In this document: positions 33,983-45,613 of the stretch, piece after piece
How the letters are laid out: each line of letters begins with the position of its first letter
How positions within the stretch are numbered: position 1 is the stretch's first letter
Made by a program: the position numbers and the translations under genes
The notes under the pieces: model-generated
Told to the model about the DNA's origin: nothing
Databases searched by the model: none
The model's input: the letters and a program-made list of their open reading frames with translations, nothing else
From: Neoscytalidium dimidiatum
Taxonomy: Eukaryota > Ascomycota > Dothideomycetes > Botryosphaeriales > Botryosphaeriaceae
Assembly: GCA_037367355.1 (NCBI GenBank)
Contig: CM074696.1
Location: forward strand, 3,844,001 to 3,908,000
Direction of reading: 5' to 3'
DNA length: 64,000 bases

Positions 33983-36654
33983 TTACAGATCGGTGGGACC
34001 GAATCCCCATAGTTCGTCGAGACCCCATCCTTGGATCTCCGGGAACGTGATTATTGGTGGCTGCTCGGAACCGGGTTGCTGAAGAGAGAAGGTCAAATAA
34101 CAATTAGCACTTTGACAGCCGCGGCGCGGAGAAAAAAGTGGACAGGGGTATGCTTCGCATATATGGAACTTGGGTTTAGATGCACTTACCGCCATTGGAA
34201 TGCCATATGGTAGCTGCATGTTAGGCATGGCGGTTGCGGTAGTGTAGCTGACCGGCACGACGGCGTGCTGCTGGAGAGACGATAAATTAGCCATTTTATC
34301 TCGTAAATTGCTGAAGATTGTACCCACGGGGTTCGCTTGCGTCGTTTCTGGCGGCATGTCGGGGAGACGTTCCTGATTCGTCATCATCATGCGGTGCAGC
34401 CTCAACATTCTCTCTACGTTGTGCTTCATCACTTTCTCTTTCTCTTCGGGGAGCACTTTTGCGATAAGCAGGTCATAGGCAGCCGATATGTGTCCCATGT
34501 GGCCAAAACCTGCACCGGTCCGGAGAGCCTTCTCTTCGATAACAGCAATGGCTTTCTCCACAAGCTCGGCAATTGCAACTCTGTGATTCTGAAAGAAACG
34601 ATAGTCTTGCGACAGGCTGGACATAAAGGCGTTATGAATAATGGATATGGCTGCTCGGGCAGTATCATTCCACAAAGGAAGAAGAACGGTCTTGTTGCCC
34701 ATGGTCATAATCCTATGGTGCTGATCAATGACGGAGGCCGCTGCATCAAAACACGCTGTGCGAGAATACGTATAACGAGAGTCCGAGCCAGCTTTGCGAG
34801 CGAATGGTTCATGGAGAAGGACCAAGAACTGCCGCAATTGGATATCGAGAAGCATGCGTGGCACCACTGCCGCATTACGGCCAGTCCAGGAGGGAATTTT
34901 CTCAAGCTCAGCTACGATCTTCTCAGCATAGGAAATCGTCTCGTCATATGTTAGTGGTGCCGCTGAATTGTTGAGTGCTGAATTTATCTCGATCCTTAGT
35001 GGAAGGCTCTTCGCCGAAACATAAAGGTAAGAAGTAGAGGTGTATTCTTGGACAGGCCAAGGGGTAGGCGGAGCCTTGCGGGCCGTGTTGTCGATATCCT
35101 CGTCATTGACATTCAATGGCGGCGAGGTGTCGGTGAAGAGGCCATGGGAAGACGATGGCATCCCTCGGTATATAGAACATTGCAGTTCCATCTCAAGGAT
35201 TGTCGCCCAAAGGCGACGCCTCATTTCTTGGTCGAAGATGGTAGTCTCTTTGATCAGCCAACTAGGGTCACGGTGGAGTCCAGTGGACAAGCCGAAGGTG
35301 ACGAGGTTTCTTGAGTTCCCCCAGATCTCCTTCCATTTTATGGAGTTGACACATCTTGCCTGCATCAGAAGACAGCGGACCTGGAAGTGGCTCACATCGG
35401 CATGTTTTCGGCTCTGCATCGATAGCCACCGTTCGATAGCATCTATCCATTCCATCGCCGTCTCAAGTTGGACAGGTCGGTCTGCACGGTAGGTGGTTGG
35501 CGGATTCATGGTGGCAGTGATGACTGTTGAAAGCACCGCAAGAATTATTGCAGTGAATTCCGGCCGGCGTTCCGAAGGCTCAGACCAGAAGTGTGCGTAT
35601 TCGTCCCAAAAACTGGGTATGTGCAATATCCTATGGGTCGTCTCAAGCGTATCGAAATAGTGTCGCACCATGTGGTCTACGGTGTCCTTAGGCGGTAGAA
35701 GGACCTCAAGATCTTCCGGTGGCGTTGATGTCATTCTATGCTTCTTCCAGCGGTCGCGGATAGCTTTCAACTCTGGCCGACCCTGCATCAGGGCGGGATA
35801 CTGCTTGAAGGTGGCCTGCATGAAGGAGCGGAGACCAGGGAACTACACAAGTCAGAAAATGGCGCTGCATTTGGCCCATTGCGCGGGATTACTTCTAGAA
35901 TGAACATCTCTGCCATAATGCGCGGCTCATGGTGGGCTTTGGACATATCGACGGGTTCGGAGGTGTGGTTTGTGGCAGCTCCGGTTTACGGAGCGAGGTG
36001 TACGTCTTCCTTCGAGGGCGCAGAACTTACATGTGTAATGACGACGCTGGTAATGTTACTTCGACCAAAGTAGGCCGTTTTGAAGGCTTTGCCCCGGAGG
36101 AGCATTGTCTCGCCCTCGTCTCCATCTGTGGCAGAACGGCGATGGGTGGGCTGGGCGTTGGGCCACAGAAGTTCATCGCCAGCGTGTTGGATGGCATGGC
36201 CGTTGGGGAGAGGGTCCTGCGCTTTACCTTCGAGCTGAGCAAGGCGGCTTTCAAGCTCAGCGATTTTCTTGCGCTGGACAGACAGCAGATCCGTGCTCTC
36301 CCGGGCCCTGTGCTGGTTGGCGTCGGGCACGGCCGGGGCTCGAGGGACGGTGTTCGAGCTGGTCGGACTTACGATGTGGACTCGGTCCTCGTCGCTCTCT
36401 CCCACTGGCTGGTGAGCATCTCGGGCAGCTGCAGGGCGCTCTGCACGAGAGTCATAGGAGCAGGTGTCTGCATGACCACCCTTGCGACACCGGCCACAGG
36501 CAGGATACTCTCGATCGCAGCGAAGCTTGCGGCGGCGGCAATCGTAGCAAGAGAGAGCTATTCTGCGGCGTTTTCGGACTTCGGTAGCGGTCTCCTCGGG
36601 GGTGTGCGAACGCCGACTGGAATTGGGTGTGTTCTGGGCGGCGGCATCAGACAT
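33983..36654 (-). CDS. Zn2Cys6 fungal transcription factor
   Basis: Exons (minus) 36654-36031, 35842-34190 and 34078-33983; introns of 188 and 111 nt; 790 residues. The binuclear cluster is at residues 36-66: six Cys in CYDCRRRKLRCDREYPAC, GRC and TC, with the basic RKRRR stretch before it. A coiled-coil (VQRKKIAELESRLAQLEGK) follows, then the fungal-specific regulatory domain (about 230-560; GRNAAVVPRMLLDIQLRQFL and similar). The C-terminal exon ends in PEIQGWGLDELWGFGPTDL. The first intron is longer than usual; a small extra exon inside it is possible, but direct joining gives a natural ITHFPGLRSFM. The second intron is stop-free and a multiple of three. It is divergent from the TMEM97-type gene. 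Confidence 0.85.
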
Positions 36655-37131
36655 CGCGGCGAGATGATCAGATAGCCTGCGAGGCGTGAAAAGAGGACTG
36701 TTGAAGCAAAACTCGTGTTTGTTTCTGGGCGAGAAGAGCGCTCGGTGCTAAGCCCGTCGTCGCAAGTATCACCGAGCACTTCGCTAACCCCGAGCGCCTA
36801 GTTGACAGCTCAGTGAGCGGTTGGCGACTGGAAGAGGAGGAACACGCAGAGGATGAATTCACAGCATCAGAGGGCCTGTCGCGATGGAAATGGTTGACGA
36901 CGGCAGTGGCAAGACGCGAACTTGCTCGCCAGGCAGGCGCTGCTGAAGCCCACACGTGATTCACGAATAATTGACGCTGACTAATGAGCGCGTTCGTTCA
37001 CTTCTGCTGGCGTGGTAGCGAGAAGCAACACCAAACGCGCGCATCGCCGCCTCCGTCTCCGCCTCCTTGCTATTGCAGCCTGCGTCAGAACACGAAGCCG
37101 CGTCAGCCTCGCCCCGAATCTCGCACGCTTA
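36655..37131. promoter_or_regulatory. Divergent promoter region (Zn2Cys6 regulator / TMEM97-type gene)
   Basis: 477 bp between two divergent start codons. No clear TATA box or paired operator-like site was found. Confidence 0.45.
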
Positions 37132-38617
37132 ATGGCTGCTCCCGTTCCGAAATCGATATTTGCGCGCAAGCGCGACCTGTTGTACCTTACATTCTTTGCC
37201 ATCCACATTCCCATTGTTTTCTGTGAGCTCGCGTATTCTCGATGAGACCCCCCGCATTGATCTGCAGCTGACGCGGTCTTTGAGGCGTTGACATCCTCCC
37301 TCTGTATCCAGAATGGATGAAACCTGACCCGCTTCTGCTCCTACGCCAGTGGTATATTGACACCTACCAGGACCGCTTTTTCAGCGCTCCGCCGTAAGTC
37401 TCACAGCCTGCATTGCGCCCGCCAGCTTTCGTCCCGATTGGATCCAGCTAAATTTGAACTGTGCTGCCGTAAAGAGCGTGGTTTTCGATGTACATATGGA
37501 TGGAGGTCACAACAACCATTTTGCCAAGCTTTGCGACACGGCACTGACACGTGATCAGCTGTTGTACCACGCCCCACTGTCTGTTTGGGCTGTCGGTGCT
37601 TTGAGGCGCGGTAAGCATTCGCGGTGGAGAGGCCGCCGAGGGCCTGTTACTCACTTCTGTCGAAGATGACCCTAAAGTCCCGATCCATCTCCTCATCTAT
37701 GCCTGCCAGACCGGCATCACTACCATGACGTGTATCGCCGAGTATCTCAGCTGGGACTCGTTCACAAACGAGCAGAAGCTCAGTCTCAGTGGCCTCTACG
37801 TCCCATACCTCGCACTTTGTGAGTAATCAACCTTCTCTTATTTTCTCTCTCTCCGTCCATCTATTTGTTTCCTCCTCGCCCCTCTAGCACTGCAACGACT
37901 TCGATTTGGAAAGTAGTGCAACATGTCCCCGTAACTCGATCCGGCTTGGTGACGTACGGCGCTGCGATGAGGAGTTGAGGCGATCGTCCGGAGGAAAACT
38001 CCGTGGTTATCCTAGCGCATTCATGTTTGGATGATCGCCTCAAGGCCCCTCAGAGCTCGGCACATTCTGATCCTGCTGCTGCGTCCTGTGTTGCCAAGAA
38101 AGCTACCAACGTAGCCACGACCGTGTGGAGTTGAGGCGAACAGCCGGACAGGAGCACACCGTGAATAGATGCGACGCTTCCTCCCGCACGAGAGCTTCGG
38201 CCGGTCGGGGTGCAAAGATTGTGGTGAGAAGATGTCGACGCGTTCCGCAGCCCGGGCTAGCGTAGCATTGGCACTCTACATGGTGAGCAGAAGCGAGCAT
38301 CTGGGCAGGTCCATGGCCGCCCTCGCTTGACTTCTAGATCCAGATCACCGCTTTGCCTCCCCGTGTGGGGTTACCTTTCCGCGTTGCATGACTTTGTTAC
38401 CCGATCGCATTCTTTCAATTACTGGAAAGTAAAAAGAAATGAGATTGGCTCGCGGCCTCTTCCATGGATCGACCGAGTTGCCAACAAAGCTTGAGAAAAC
38501 AAGATGCGGGACACTGACCAGCTTGCAGCCGTCTTCATGGGTGTCGATATGTTCAAACGACTCGAGAAGCGATTGGCATCAGGCGCTACCATGACGCCTA
38601 CGAAGAAGGAGCTATAG
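37132..38617 (+). CDS. TMEM97/sigma-2 receptor-like EXPERA membrane protein, six exons
   Basis: Exons 37132-37222, 37285-37393, 37475-37505, 37559-37610, 37666-37818 and 38529-38617; 174 residues. Each exon is short, but the join gives a complete EXPERA-type protein: KRDLLYLTFFAIHIPIVF, DILPLYPEWMKP, RQWYIDTYQDRFFSAPPAWF, LLYHAPLSVWAVGAL, CIAEYLSWDSF and LYVPYLALSVFMGVDMF, with four membrane segments and a lysine-rich end (TKKEL). Family members sit in the ER or endomembranes and bind sterols. Donors GTCACA (37506) and acceptor GTAAAG (37474) are weak but required by phase. The last intron is 710 nt, against 53-81 nt for the others, and contains hairpin elements. Confidence 0.85.
37968..38052. 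repeat. Hairpin element copy F, inside an intron
   Basis: Left arm GGAGTTGAGGCGATCGTCCG with GA (37971-37992), right arm 38024-38052 whose complement reads CCTTGAGGCGATCATCC. This is a divergent subfamily (GAGGCGAT in place of GAAGCAGT) and the spacer is longer. It lies within the last intron of the TMEM97-type gene. Confidence 0.7.
38123..38149. repeat. Half hairpin element G (single arm)
   Basis: GGAGTTGAGGCGAACAGCCG followed by GAC matches the left arm of copy F 150 bp upstream. No right arm was found, so this is a truncated or decayed copy in the same intron. Confidence 0.55.
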
Positions 38618-40438
38618 AAAGGTGCGGAAAATACGCTGTTTCCGAATTCCCCCTCATTTGACCTCACCTTCTCAACGTGGTCGCCGCTAAAAATACCCCA
38701 GCGGTCTCGAGCGGGCTCCCAAGTTGCACCGTCTCGTCTTTGAATTGCAGGCCCGAAGATCCACAGTTGTACCTGGATGACGAGTGCGGGGATCAGCGAT
38801 GTTGGCTAATAAGGTTATCGGTGTTCGATGAGTCGGAAAGGTGCGGCAATGACGCACTCCCGGCTGGGCTGGATTTAAGTTCATGCACCGGCGATCAACG
38901 GCGGCGATTAGGGTACGGCCGCCCCCTCAGCAGCCTTATCGCAAGGCCGGCGATGTGGCTTTGTGCAGTGTTGGAAGCGCAGACGAAGCCTGACAGGAAC
39001 GAAACACTCCGGGAGAGAGGAGCCTTGGTGTTGTTTCTGTCTGGGTCGACGCCGGGCAGCCGGACCGCGTCAGCAGCTCCGGATTGAGGTTGTTCAGCTA
39101 AATGCATCACAAACCGGCTTAATTTCGCGTGCCGTCTAGTGGGCAGACTCGGGCTGTGAGTGGTTGGCCGGCGGAGGGTAGAGAGTCCTCGACAGCCAGT
39201 CGCATCCAAGTGTTCAGGTTCCCCCCTCCTCTCGGCGCCATCCCCATCATTTTACATCCCTACCCCAGCTTGCAAGGCTATCGCAGGCCCGAGGCCTTGC
39301 CTACTTCCGGGCCCGCCTTCCGTCCATATTGAACCGTTGTAGATGTTGAGGCTGTGCTCGGCCACAACTTCTCACTCGCCGAGGACTTCTCCTCCCGTTT
39401 CGGCGGGCTTGCGCGTCATATGCTATGCACTCGGCAGCGGCAGCGGCAACGGCAGCGGCAGCATGAAGTCCGCAGAGCCCCGCCAGCTCTCCTGCCGGCG
39501 GTCTGCGTGCGGAGCTGTCTCTGCAGGCGAGAAGGAGCAGGCGCCTTGTGTCAGCCTCCTTCATCGCGGGCAACTCAGGCCGCGGGCGACTATATCCCGA
39601 CGCCTGGGTTTTGAAACAAACAATCAGTCTCGAACCACGGTGGGCTGCAGGTCTCGGGAGAGGAGGGCGTGTTTGAAACCGGCTAAGCCCGATCGGGCGC
39701 GCGTTCCTGACCGCGGGCCGACCTCTAAAACGTCCCCGGCCTCCTTTATCATTACCCGAGGACAGCCACCGGGCACCGAGCCATAGCATGGCATTGGCAG
39801 GATTACCGCATAGCGCTGCCAAGATCTCCGCCACCCCCGGACGGGACGCCGGTGGCGCTCAGCACCCAGTCCGCCTGTTGACGTGACACCGCCGTGGATC
39901 ACCAGGCACGTGAAGACCACAGCGCGTCCGGACCCTCCACCGACTTGGCCATGCTCCCGCCCACGTCGCCTCGCTGTCAAGTTTTACCATCGAGCCGGCC
40001 GTTTCCGACCATGCCACCTCCCCACCTCCCTGCTGCCCTTGCGGCCACTCTGTGCCACACATCCCGGCCTATAGTGGGGATTGGATGATCGCGAACATCA
40101 TCCACAGCCGCCATCACGTCGATCCTGGGTGCAGCCACCCGTCTCGAATAGTGCCTTTTGCTCCTTTCGGGGCCTGGACGGAGCAAGGTTGGGGCTGCCG
40201 GCCGCGGCTTTAGGCACACAGTACTTTCATATATATGGGCGAGGCATCCTGACACTCTACCCGCCTATTTCTATCCTCATCTCCATTCTTCTTCTCTTCT
40301 GGTCACCTCCGTTGAGGCCCATTCCATCGTTTCTACCATTCACGCTCTTTTGCTTGCTACAGGCTGTGCCTTTCGTTCTTTTGCTTTCCAGCTTGACACG
40401 GCCACTCGCAGCAGGATCTCGACACTCGTTCTCAACTC
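38618..40438. other. Intergenic region upstream of the repeat-rich surface protein gene
   Basis: 1.8 kb without a convincing gene; open frames of 130-177 codons on both strands are GC-rich and lack motifs. An AT-rich ATATATAT at 40229-40236, about 200 bp before the start codon, is a plausible TATA box. Confidence 0.45.
40229..40236 (+). promoter_or_regulatory. TATA-like element of the surface protein gene
   Basis: ATATATAT about 200 bp upstream of the ATG, followed by a C/T-rich leader. Position and sequence only. Confidence 0.4.
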
Positions 40439-43400
40439 ATGATGATGAAGATTACCGCAGCTTTAGCCCTCCTTGGCTCTCTTGGGTCCGCAGCTGGTCG
40501 TAAGTGCCAAGGATGCTTTGCCTCTACCTCCCTCCCCTCTGCTGACATGTGTGGCGTCTAGGGAACATTCCACGCCAGTATGGCACCGGCCTGAACACCA
40601 CGCTCACCGCGGAAGGCGGTGCCGTCACTGAGCTGCCGGTCGAAGCCGTGACCACTGCTGTCGTCTACTCGACCCAGCTGATCACAGTTACCTCCTGCGA
40701 TTCCACTGTCACCAACTGCCCGGCCTCCGCCACTCGGGTCACCACTTCGCTCGTTCCCCATCACACCACGACGATTCCCGTCTCGGAAGCTTCGGTGACA
40801 GATGCTTCTACGCCCATCGCCTCTTCCGTTCTTGGAGGTGCTAGTTCCTCATCGGCCGCTGGTCCGGGCTATGAGGTGCCCCCTCCAGTTGGAACCCCGA
40901 TTGCGGGCACACCGGTTCCGAGCTCTGAGGTGTCTGGCGAGACGGCTTCCTCAGCGTCCACTCCTGAGGCTCCAGTCCTTACTCCCCAGACCACGCTTCC
41001 CACGCTGCCCACGCCCGAGGCCCCTGTCCCCACTCCCAGCCTCAACGCTTCTGCTCCCGTAGACACGCCTTCGGTTTCTGAGGCCGCCACCCCCTCGACG
41101 CCCGCGGGCCCGCCCGTTGTTCCCACTCCCTCGTCTGCGTCGACCCCACTTGGCCCGGTGATTACCCCTTCGGCGCCGGTCTCTTCGGAAGTCAGCGGTG
41201 ATGTCTCCACTCCGCTCTCGCCTCCGGTCAACGGCACCGCCCCCGTCGGTGTGGCCTCGACTCCTGCTGTCGTTCCCACGCCTGCGTCCAACGTGACTGC
41301 CGTCACTACGGACTTGACCACTGAGGTGACCTCGGTTGTCTACAGCACGCAGTTGATCACTGTCACCTCGTGCGCTCCCACCGTCACTGACTGCCCGGCC
41401 GCCAGCGCCAATGTCTCCGCTGTGACTGCTTCTCTTGTTCCTGTTTCGTCTACGGTCATCACCACAGTTGTGCCGGCCACTAGCGGTGTCACGACTTCGA
41501 CCATCTACGCCACTCAGTTGATCACCGTTACCTCTTGCGCGCCCACTGTCACCAACTGCCCGGCTAGCTCCACTGCCATCCAGACTACCCTGGTGCCCGC
41601 TTCTACCACGGAGATCACTACTCTGATCCCCGTCAGTGCCGAGTCCACCCCCGTCGGCGCTGAGGGCACGCCGTCCACTCCCGAGCCGCAGACTTCGTCC
41701 GACGTCCAGGGAGAGGCCAGCACCCCGTCCACTCCTGAGCCCACTACCTGGACCACGAGCACCATCTTCACCACGAGCCTCGCGACTGTCTCGACTGCCG
41801 GCTCCACTGCGGTTGTCACTCAGGTCATCCCGCTGACCACCACCGTCTGCCCGATCACTCAAACTGTCACGCTCTCTAGCTCGACTCCCGGCGCTACTGG
41901 TCCTTCGGTCTCTGGCGAGACCGCCAGCGTTGTTCCCACACCGTCGACCAGCACTGCACCCAACGGTGAGACGGTCATTGTTACTGTCTACCCCAGTGCT
42001 CCCGCCACCAGCGAGGTCTCTGGCAACGTTAGCACCCCCGGTGTTCCTGTTGGCGGTGAGACTGCTATCGCTACGCCTTCCACCAGCACCGCGCCCAACG
42101 GCCAGACCGTCATCGTTACTGTTTTCCCCACGCCGAGCGCTCCCGTTTCGAGCGAGGTCTCTGGCAACGTCAGCACTCCCGGTGTCCCAGTTTCTGGTGA
42201 GACTGCCATCGCTACGCCGTCCACGAGCACTGCTCCCAATGGCCAGACTGTTATCGTGACCGTCTACCCGTCTGCACCGGCCACGTCTGAGGTTTCCGGC
42301 AATGTCAGCACTCCCGGCGTTCCCGTCGGTGGCGAGACCGCCGTGCCAACTCCCTCGGTCTCCACGGCTCCTAACGGCGAGACTGTCATTGTGACCGTCT
42401 TCCCGACGCCGAGCGCTCCGGCCACCAGCGAAGTTTCTGGCAATGTTAGCACCCCGGTCGTTCCCGTTGGCGGTGAGACCGCTGCTCCTACGCCCTCCGT
42501 GTCTACCGCGCCCAACGGCGAGACTGTCATTGTCACGGTCTACCCGTCCGCGCCCGCTACCAGCGAGGTTTCTGGAGAGGTCAGCACTCCTGGTGTCCCG
42601 GTCTCTGGCGAGACAGCATCTGCTACTCCTGTTGCCAGCGTCATCCCCGGCACCAACCAGACCGTGATTGTCACCGTCTACCCCAGCAGCACTCCCGAGG
42701 TTCCCGTCGGTGGTGAGACCGCTACTGCGGTGCCCACACCCTCTGTTTCGACTGCTCCCAACGGCGAGACCGTTATTGTTACTGTCTACCCTACGCCTAG
42801 CGCCGCTGTGAGCAGCGAAGTTTCTGGAAACGTCAGCACGCCCGTTACCTCTGTTGGTGCCGAGACGACCAACGTGCCTGGCCAGAACATTGTTACGGTT
42901 ACGATTACTGTTACGCCCACCGCTCCTGGCGGCAGCACTTTGCCCCCGACCGTCATTACCACGACCGAGACCGCTGTTCCCACGACCCCGGCTGCCAACA
43001 GCTCTGCAGTTTCTGGCGAGGTTTCGACCCCTGGTGCTCCCAACGTCGTTACCGTAACTTTCACGGTCACTCCCACGGCAACTGACGGAACCGCTCTGCC
43101 TCCTAACGTTGTCACGACCACGGTGACCGCTGAACAGACCCCGTCGGCCCCAGTCACCGCTGCTGAGACCAGTCTGGCTACTAGCACTGCGCCCAACGGT
43201 GAGACTGTCCTCGTTACTGTTACTCAGGTGCCCACGCCTGCCCTCAGCAGTACTGTTGACAGCGGCGTCTCGACTCCGGCTCCCGAGGGCCCGTCTGGCG
43301 GTAACCAGACCATCTACGTTACCTATACCGCCCCCAATGGTTCTCCCAGCGTCTCCACTTCAGTCATTGCTACTCCCTCGGTTAGCGTTGAGAGCGGAGC

Positions 43401-44368
43401 CGGCGAGAGCACCGTCTTCGTTACGATCACCCCTACAGGCCCTAACGGCACTCCTCTGCCCCCGGTTGTCAGCACCAGCGTCATCGCCACTTCCGACGTC
43501 TCTGCTCCTTCGCAGCCGGCGGCCCCCGGTGCTCCTGGCAGCAGTAACACGACCATCTACTACACTATCACCGCTACGGACGCCCAGGGCATTCCCACGA
43601 CCAGCGTTGCCTCCAGTGTCGTTGCTGCTACCACCACCGCTGCCCCTGCACCTCAGCCGCCGACCTACGGCAACCAGACTGTCTACTTCACCGTGACCGC
43701 TACGGATGCCAGTGGCAATCCGGTTACCAGCATCGCCTCGGTCGGTGCTGAGGGCTCCGTTCCTGCCGCCCCCATCCCAACGCCCGTCCAGCCGTCGAAC
43801 GTGACCGTTTTCATCACTCTCACGCCCTCGGCTCCCGCCGGCACCCCCGTGACTCCCAGCGTCTTGACCACGGTGATCGCCCCCACCGGCGTCAACACCA
43901 GCCTGCCTATGGCTCCCACGCCCACGCTACTGCCCACTTTCCCCGCCAACTCGTCCGCTGTCGATGGTGTCGCTTCCACGCCCATCACTCCCGGTGCCAG
44001 CCTGACGACCTCGACCGTCTACACCGTCGATGTTCAGACTACCACTCACAGCAACGAGGGCGGTACTTCGACAGCCATTGTGACCTCGGTCGTGCCCGCC
44101 TACGTGACCATTTGCCCGGTAAGTGAAGATGATCAATAGGAATATGAAAAAAAAAAAAAAGGTGAAAGCTAATGATTCTCTCCAGGTCACTGCCACTGAG
44201 TCTTCCTCCGCTGTGCCGACCACTTTGGTCACCGCCAAGCGCAGGGCTGCGATGGCGAAGCCGTCCGCCCCACCGTCGACCGCCCCTGCCGAGGAGGAGA
44301 AGGGTTCCTCTTCCGGTAGCAACCTGTGGGACGATTTCGTCAGCTTCTTCATCGGCGGCCAGAACTAG
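40439..44368 (+). CDS. Large secreted Thr/Ser/Pro-rich repeat protein (cell-surface or adhesin-like)
   Basis: Exons 40439-40499, 40562-44118 and 44186-44368; introns of 62 and 67 nt; 1266 residues. The signal peptide [20 protein letters not shown] is in the first exon. Three N-terminal units carry [20 protein letters not shown], each with two Cys. From about 41938 to 42870 come roughly seven units of 38-47 residues built on [35 protein letters not shown]. More irregular VTVTxTVTPTxxxG units follow. Composition predicts heavy O-glycosylation and many N-glycosylation sites (NGT, NVS, NQT). The end, [15 protein letters not shown], is not a clear GPI signal, so attachment to the wall is uncertain. 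No enzymatic domain is visible. Confidence 0.85.
41938..42870 (+). repeat. Coding minisatellite in the surface protein gene
   Basis: About seven head-to-tail units of roughly 115-140 bp. Five are close copies and differ mainly by presence or absence of a TPSA-type insertion after VYP/VFP and by Gly/Ser exchange in VGGETA/VSGETA. One (around 42620-42730) is degenerate. Confidence 0.85.
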
Positions 44369-45613
44369 AAAGCTCTGGAAAAGCCGAGGGAAGGGGAAAT
44401 GCCGCGGTATTACGTGGACGGACGTACGTTTTTTGTCTTAACGCATGAAAATCACATTTCCGAACGGGTGTACCTGAATGCACGCTCCAACGGCTGACGT
44501 GGGTGGGTGGCCTCGGACCAACCCCTGGACCCCACCCATTCTCCGTCGACCGACCTTCTGAATACGGAAGAGGTCTGTGCGTCGTGGTGTGCACGGAGGA
44601 TGTGTTGATGTCTTTTATAGCGGGATAGATGAAACTTGGGTGAAACGTTCAAACAAAGCATATGGATGGGCTGGGCCCATGCTGCTATAAAGGAGAAAAA
44701 AAAAGTAAAGGACAACGAAAGTTCTAACAAAAAAAAGAAAAAGAAAAAATTCATCGTCGCGTCATCATCAGCACAGCCGCAACCCCTCGCAGGGGTGAGG
44801 GCACGTTGGCAACACACAACATACTGGCAGCATTTGTTCTTCCTTGTTGGGATATTGCATTTGCAGCATTTCCATCCTCCTGTCCTTCCCCTCGCACACA
44901 ACACATTGGTCGCGTATTCGTTTCTGGGTTGCTGGAGTTGATTTTTTTTTTGTTTTGTTGTTGTTGCTTTATCGTGTCCTCTTCTTCAACAAGTTCGATT
45001 CTTACGATGAGATGCCGAGCATGCTTTCTTCTTCCTCTTTTGAGAGCTTCTTCGTTGTACATATGTTTTTCGCTAGCACAGAAAGGCGGCAAAAAGCACA
45101 ACTTCTCTTTTTGAAGGACGCAACTCGTCTCCGCCATATGCACGTGATGTGACTACCATTGTATCTTGCACTACTCATTCGACCTACCTTCACCTTGCTT
45201 TTCGTCTTTGGCAAAGCCAGGAAGCTCCTCCCCAGTTGAGGCATTAACTACGAAAAGGAACGTTGTTTCCTTGCCGATGTTCCTGTATTCCTTCCTCATG
45301 AGAACGACTATTCCTCATCTTGAACCCTTCGTACAAAGTCTTGCATCTTCATCTTCATCTTCTCCATGACCTCTCACTCTCCCACACACCTACCCTCCAG
45401 AACTTTCCGAGACTCTTAACACTGCCCGCCTAATCGCAAATCACACAACAACCACACCTTGAGTCTCAGCTCCCAACCAGCGACCTTCCCCCGCGTCAGC
45501 TGATTGCACCATTATTCCATCATCATCACAACCTTCACAGAGACACACCCCTCGCTCATACCAACAACTCCCTTCCATCCCACCCAACACTTCCAAACGC
45601 AGCGATCGCAACC
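44369..45613. other. Intergenic region, low complexity
   Basis: Contains several A- and T-runs (44688-44750, 44941-44970) and C/T-rich leader-like sequence from about 45340. No gene recognised. Confidence 0.45.

Noticed and set aside
28991..36654. Possible biosynthetic gene cluster around the P450
   Set aside because: No polyketide synthase, NRPS, terpene cyclase or prenyltransferase in the window.
37394..37425. 32-nt intron as an alternative in the TMEM97-type gene
   Set aside because: Too short for a fungal spliceosomal intron; the acceptor at 37474 gives the conserved PPAWF...YIWME segment.
39301..39834. 177-codon minus-strand and 147-codon plus-strand frames
   Set aside because: They overlap each other, have no motif, and lie in a GC-rich upstream region; neither shows plausible splice partners.
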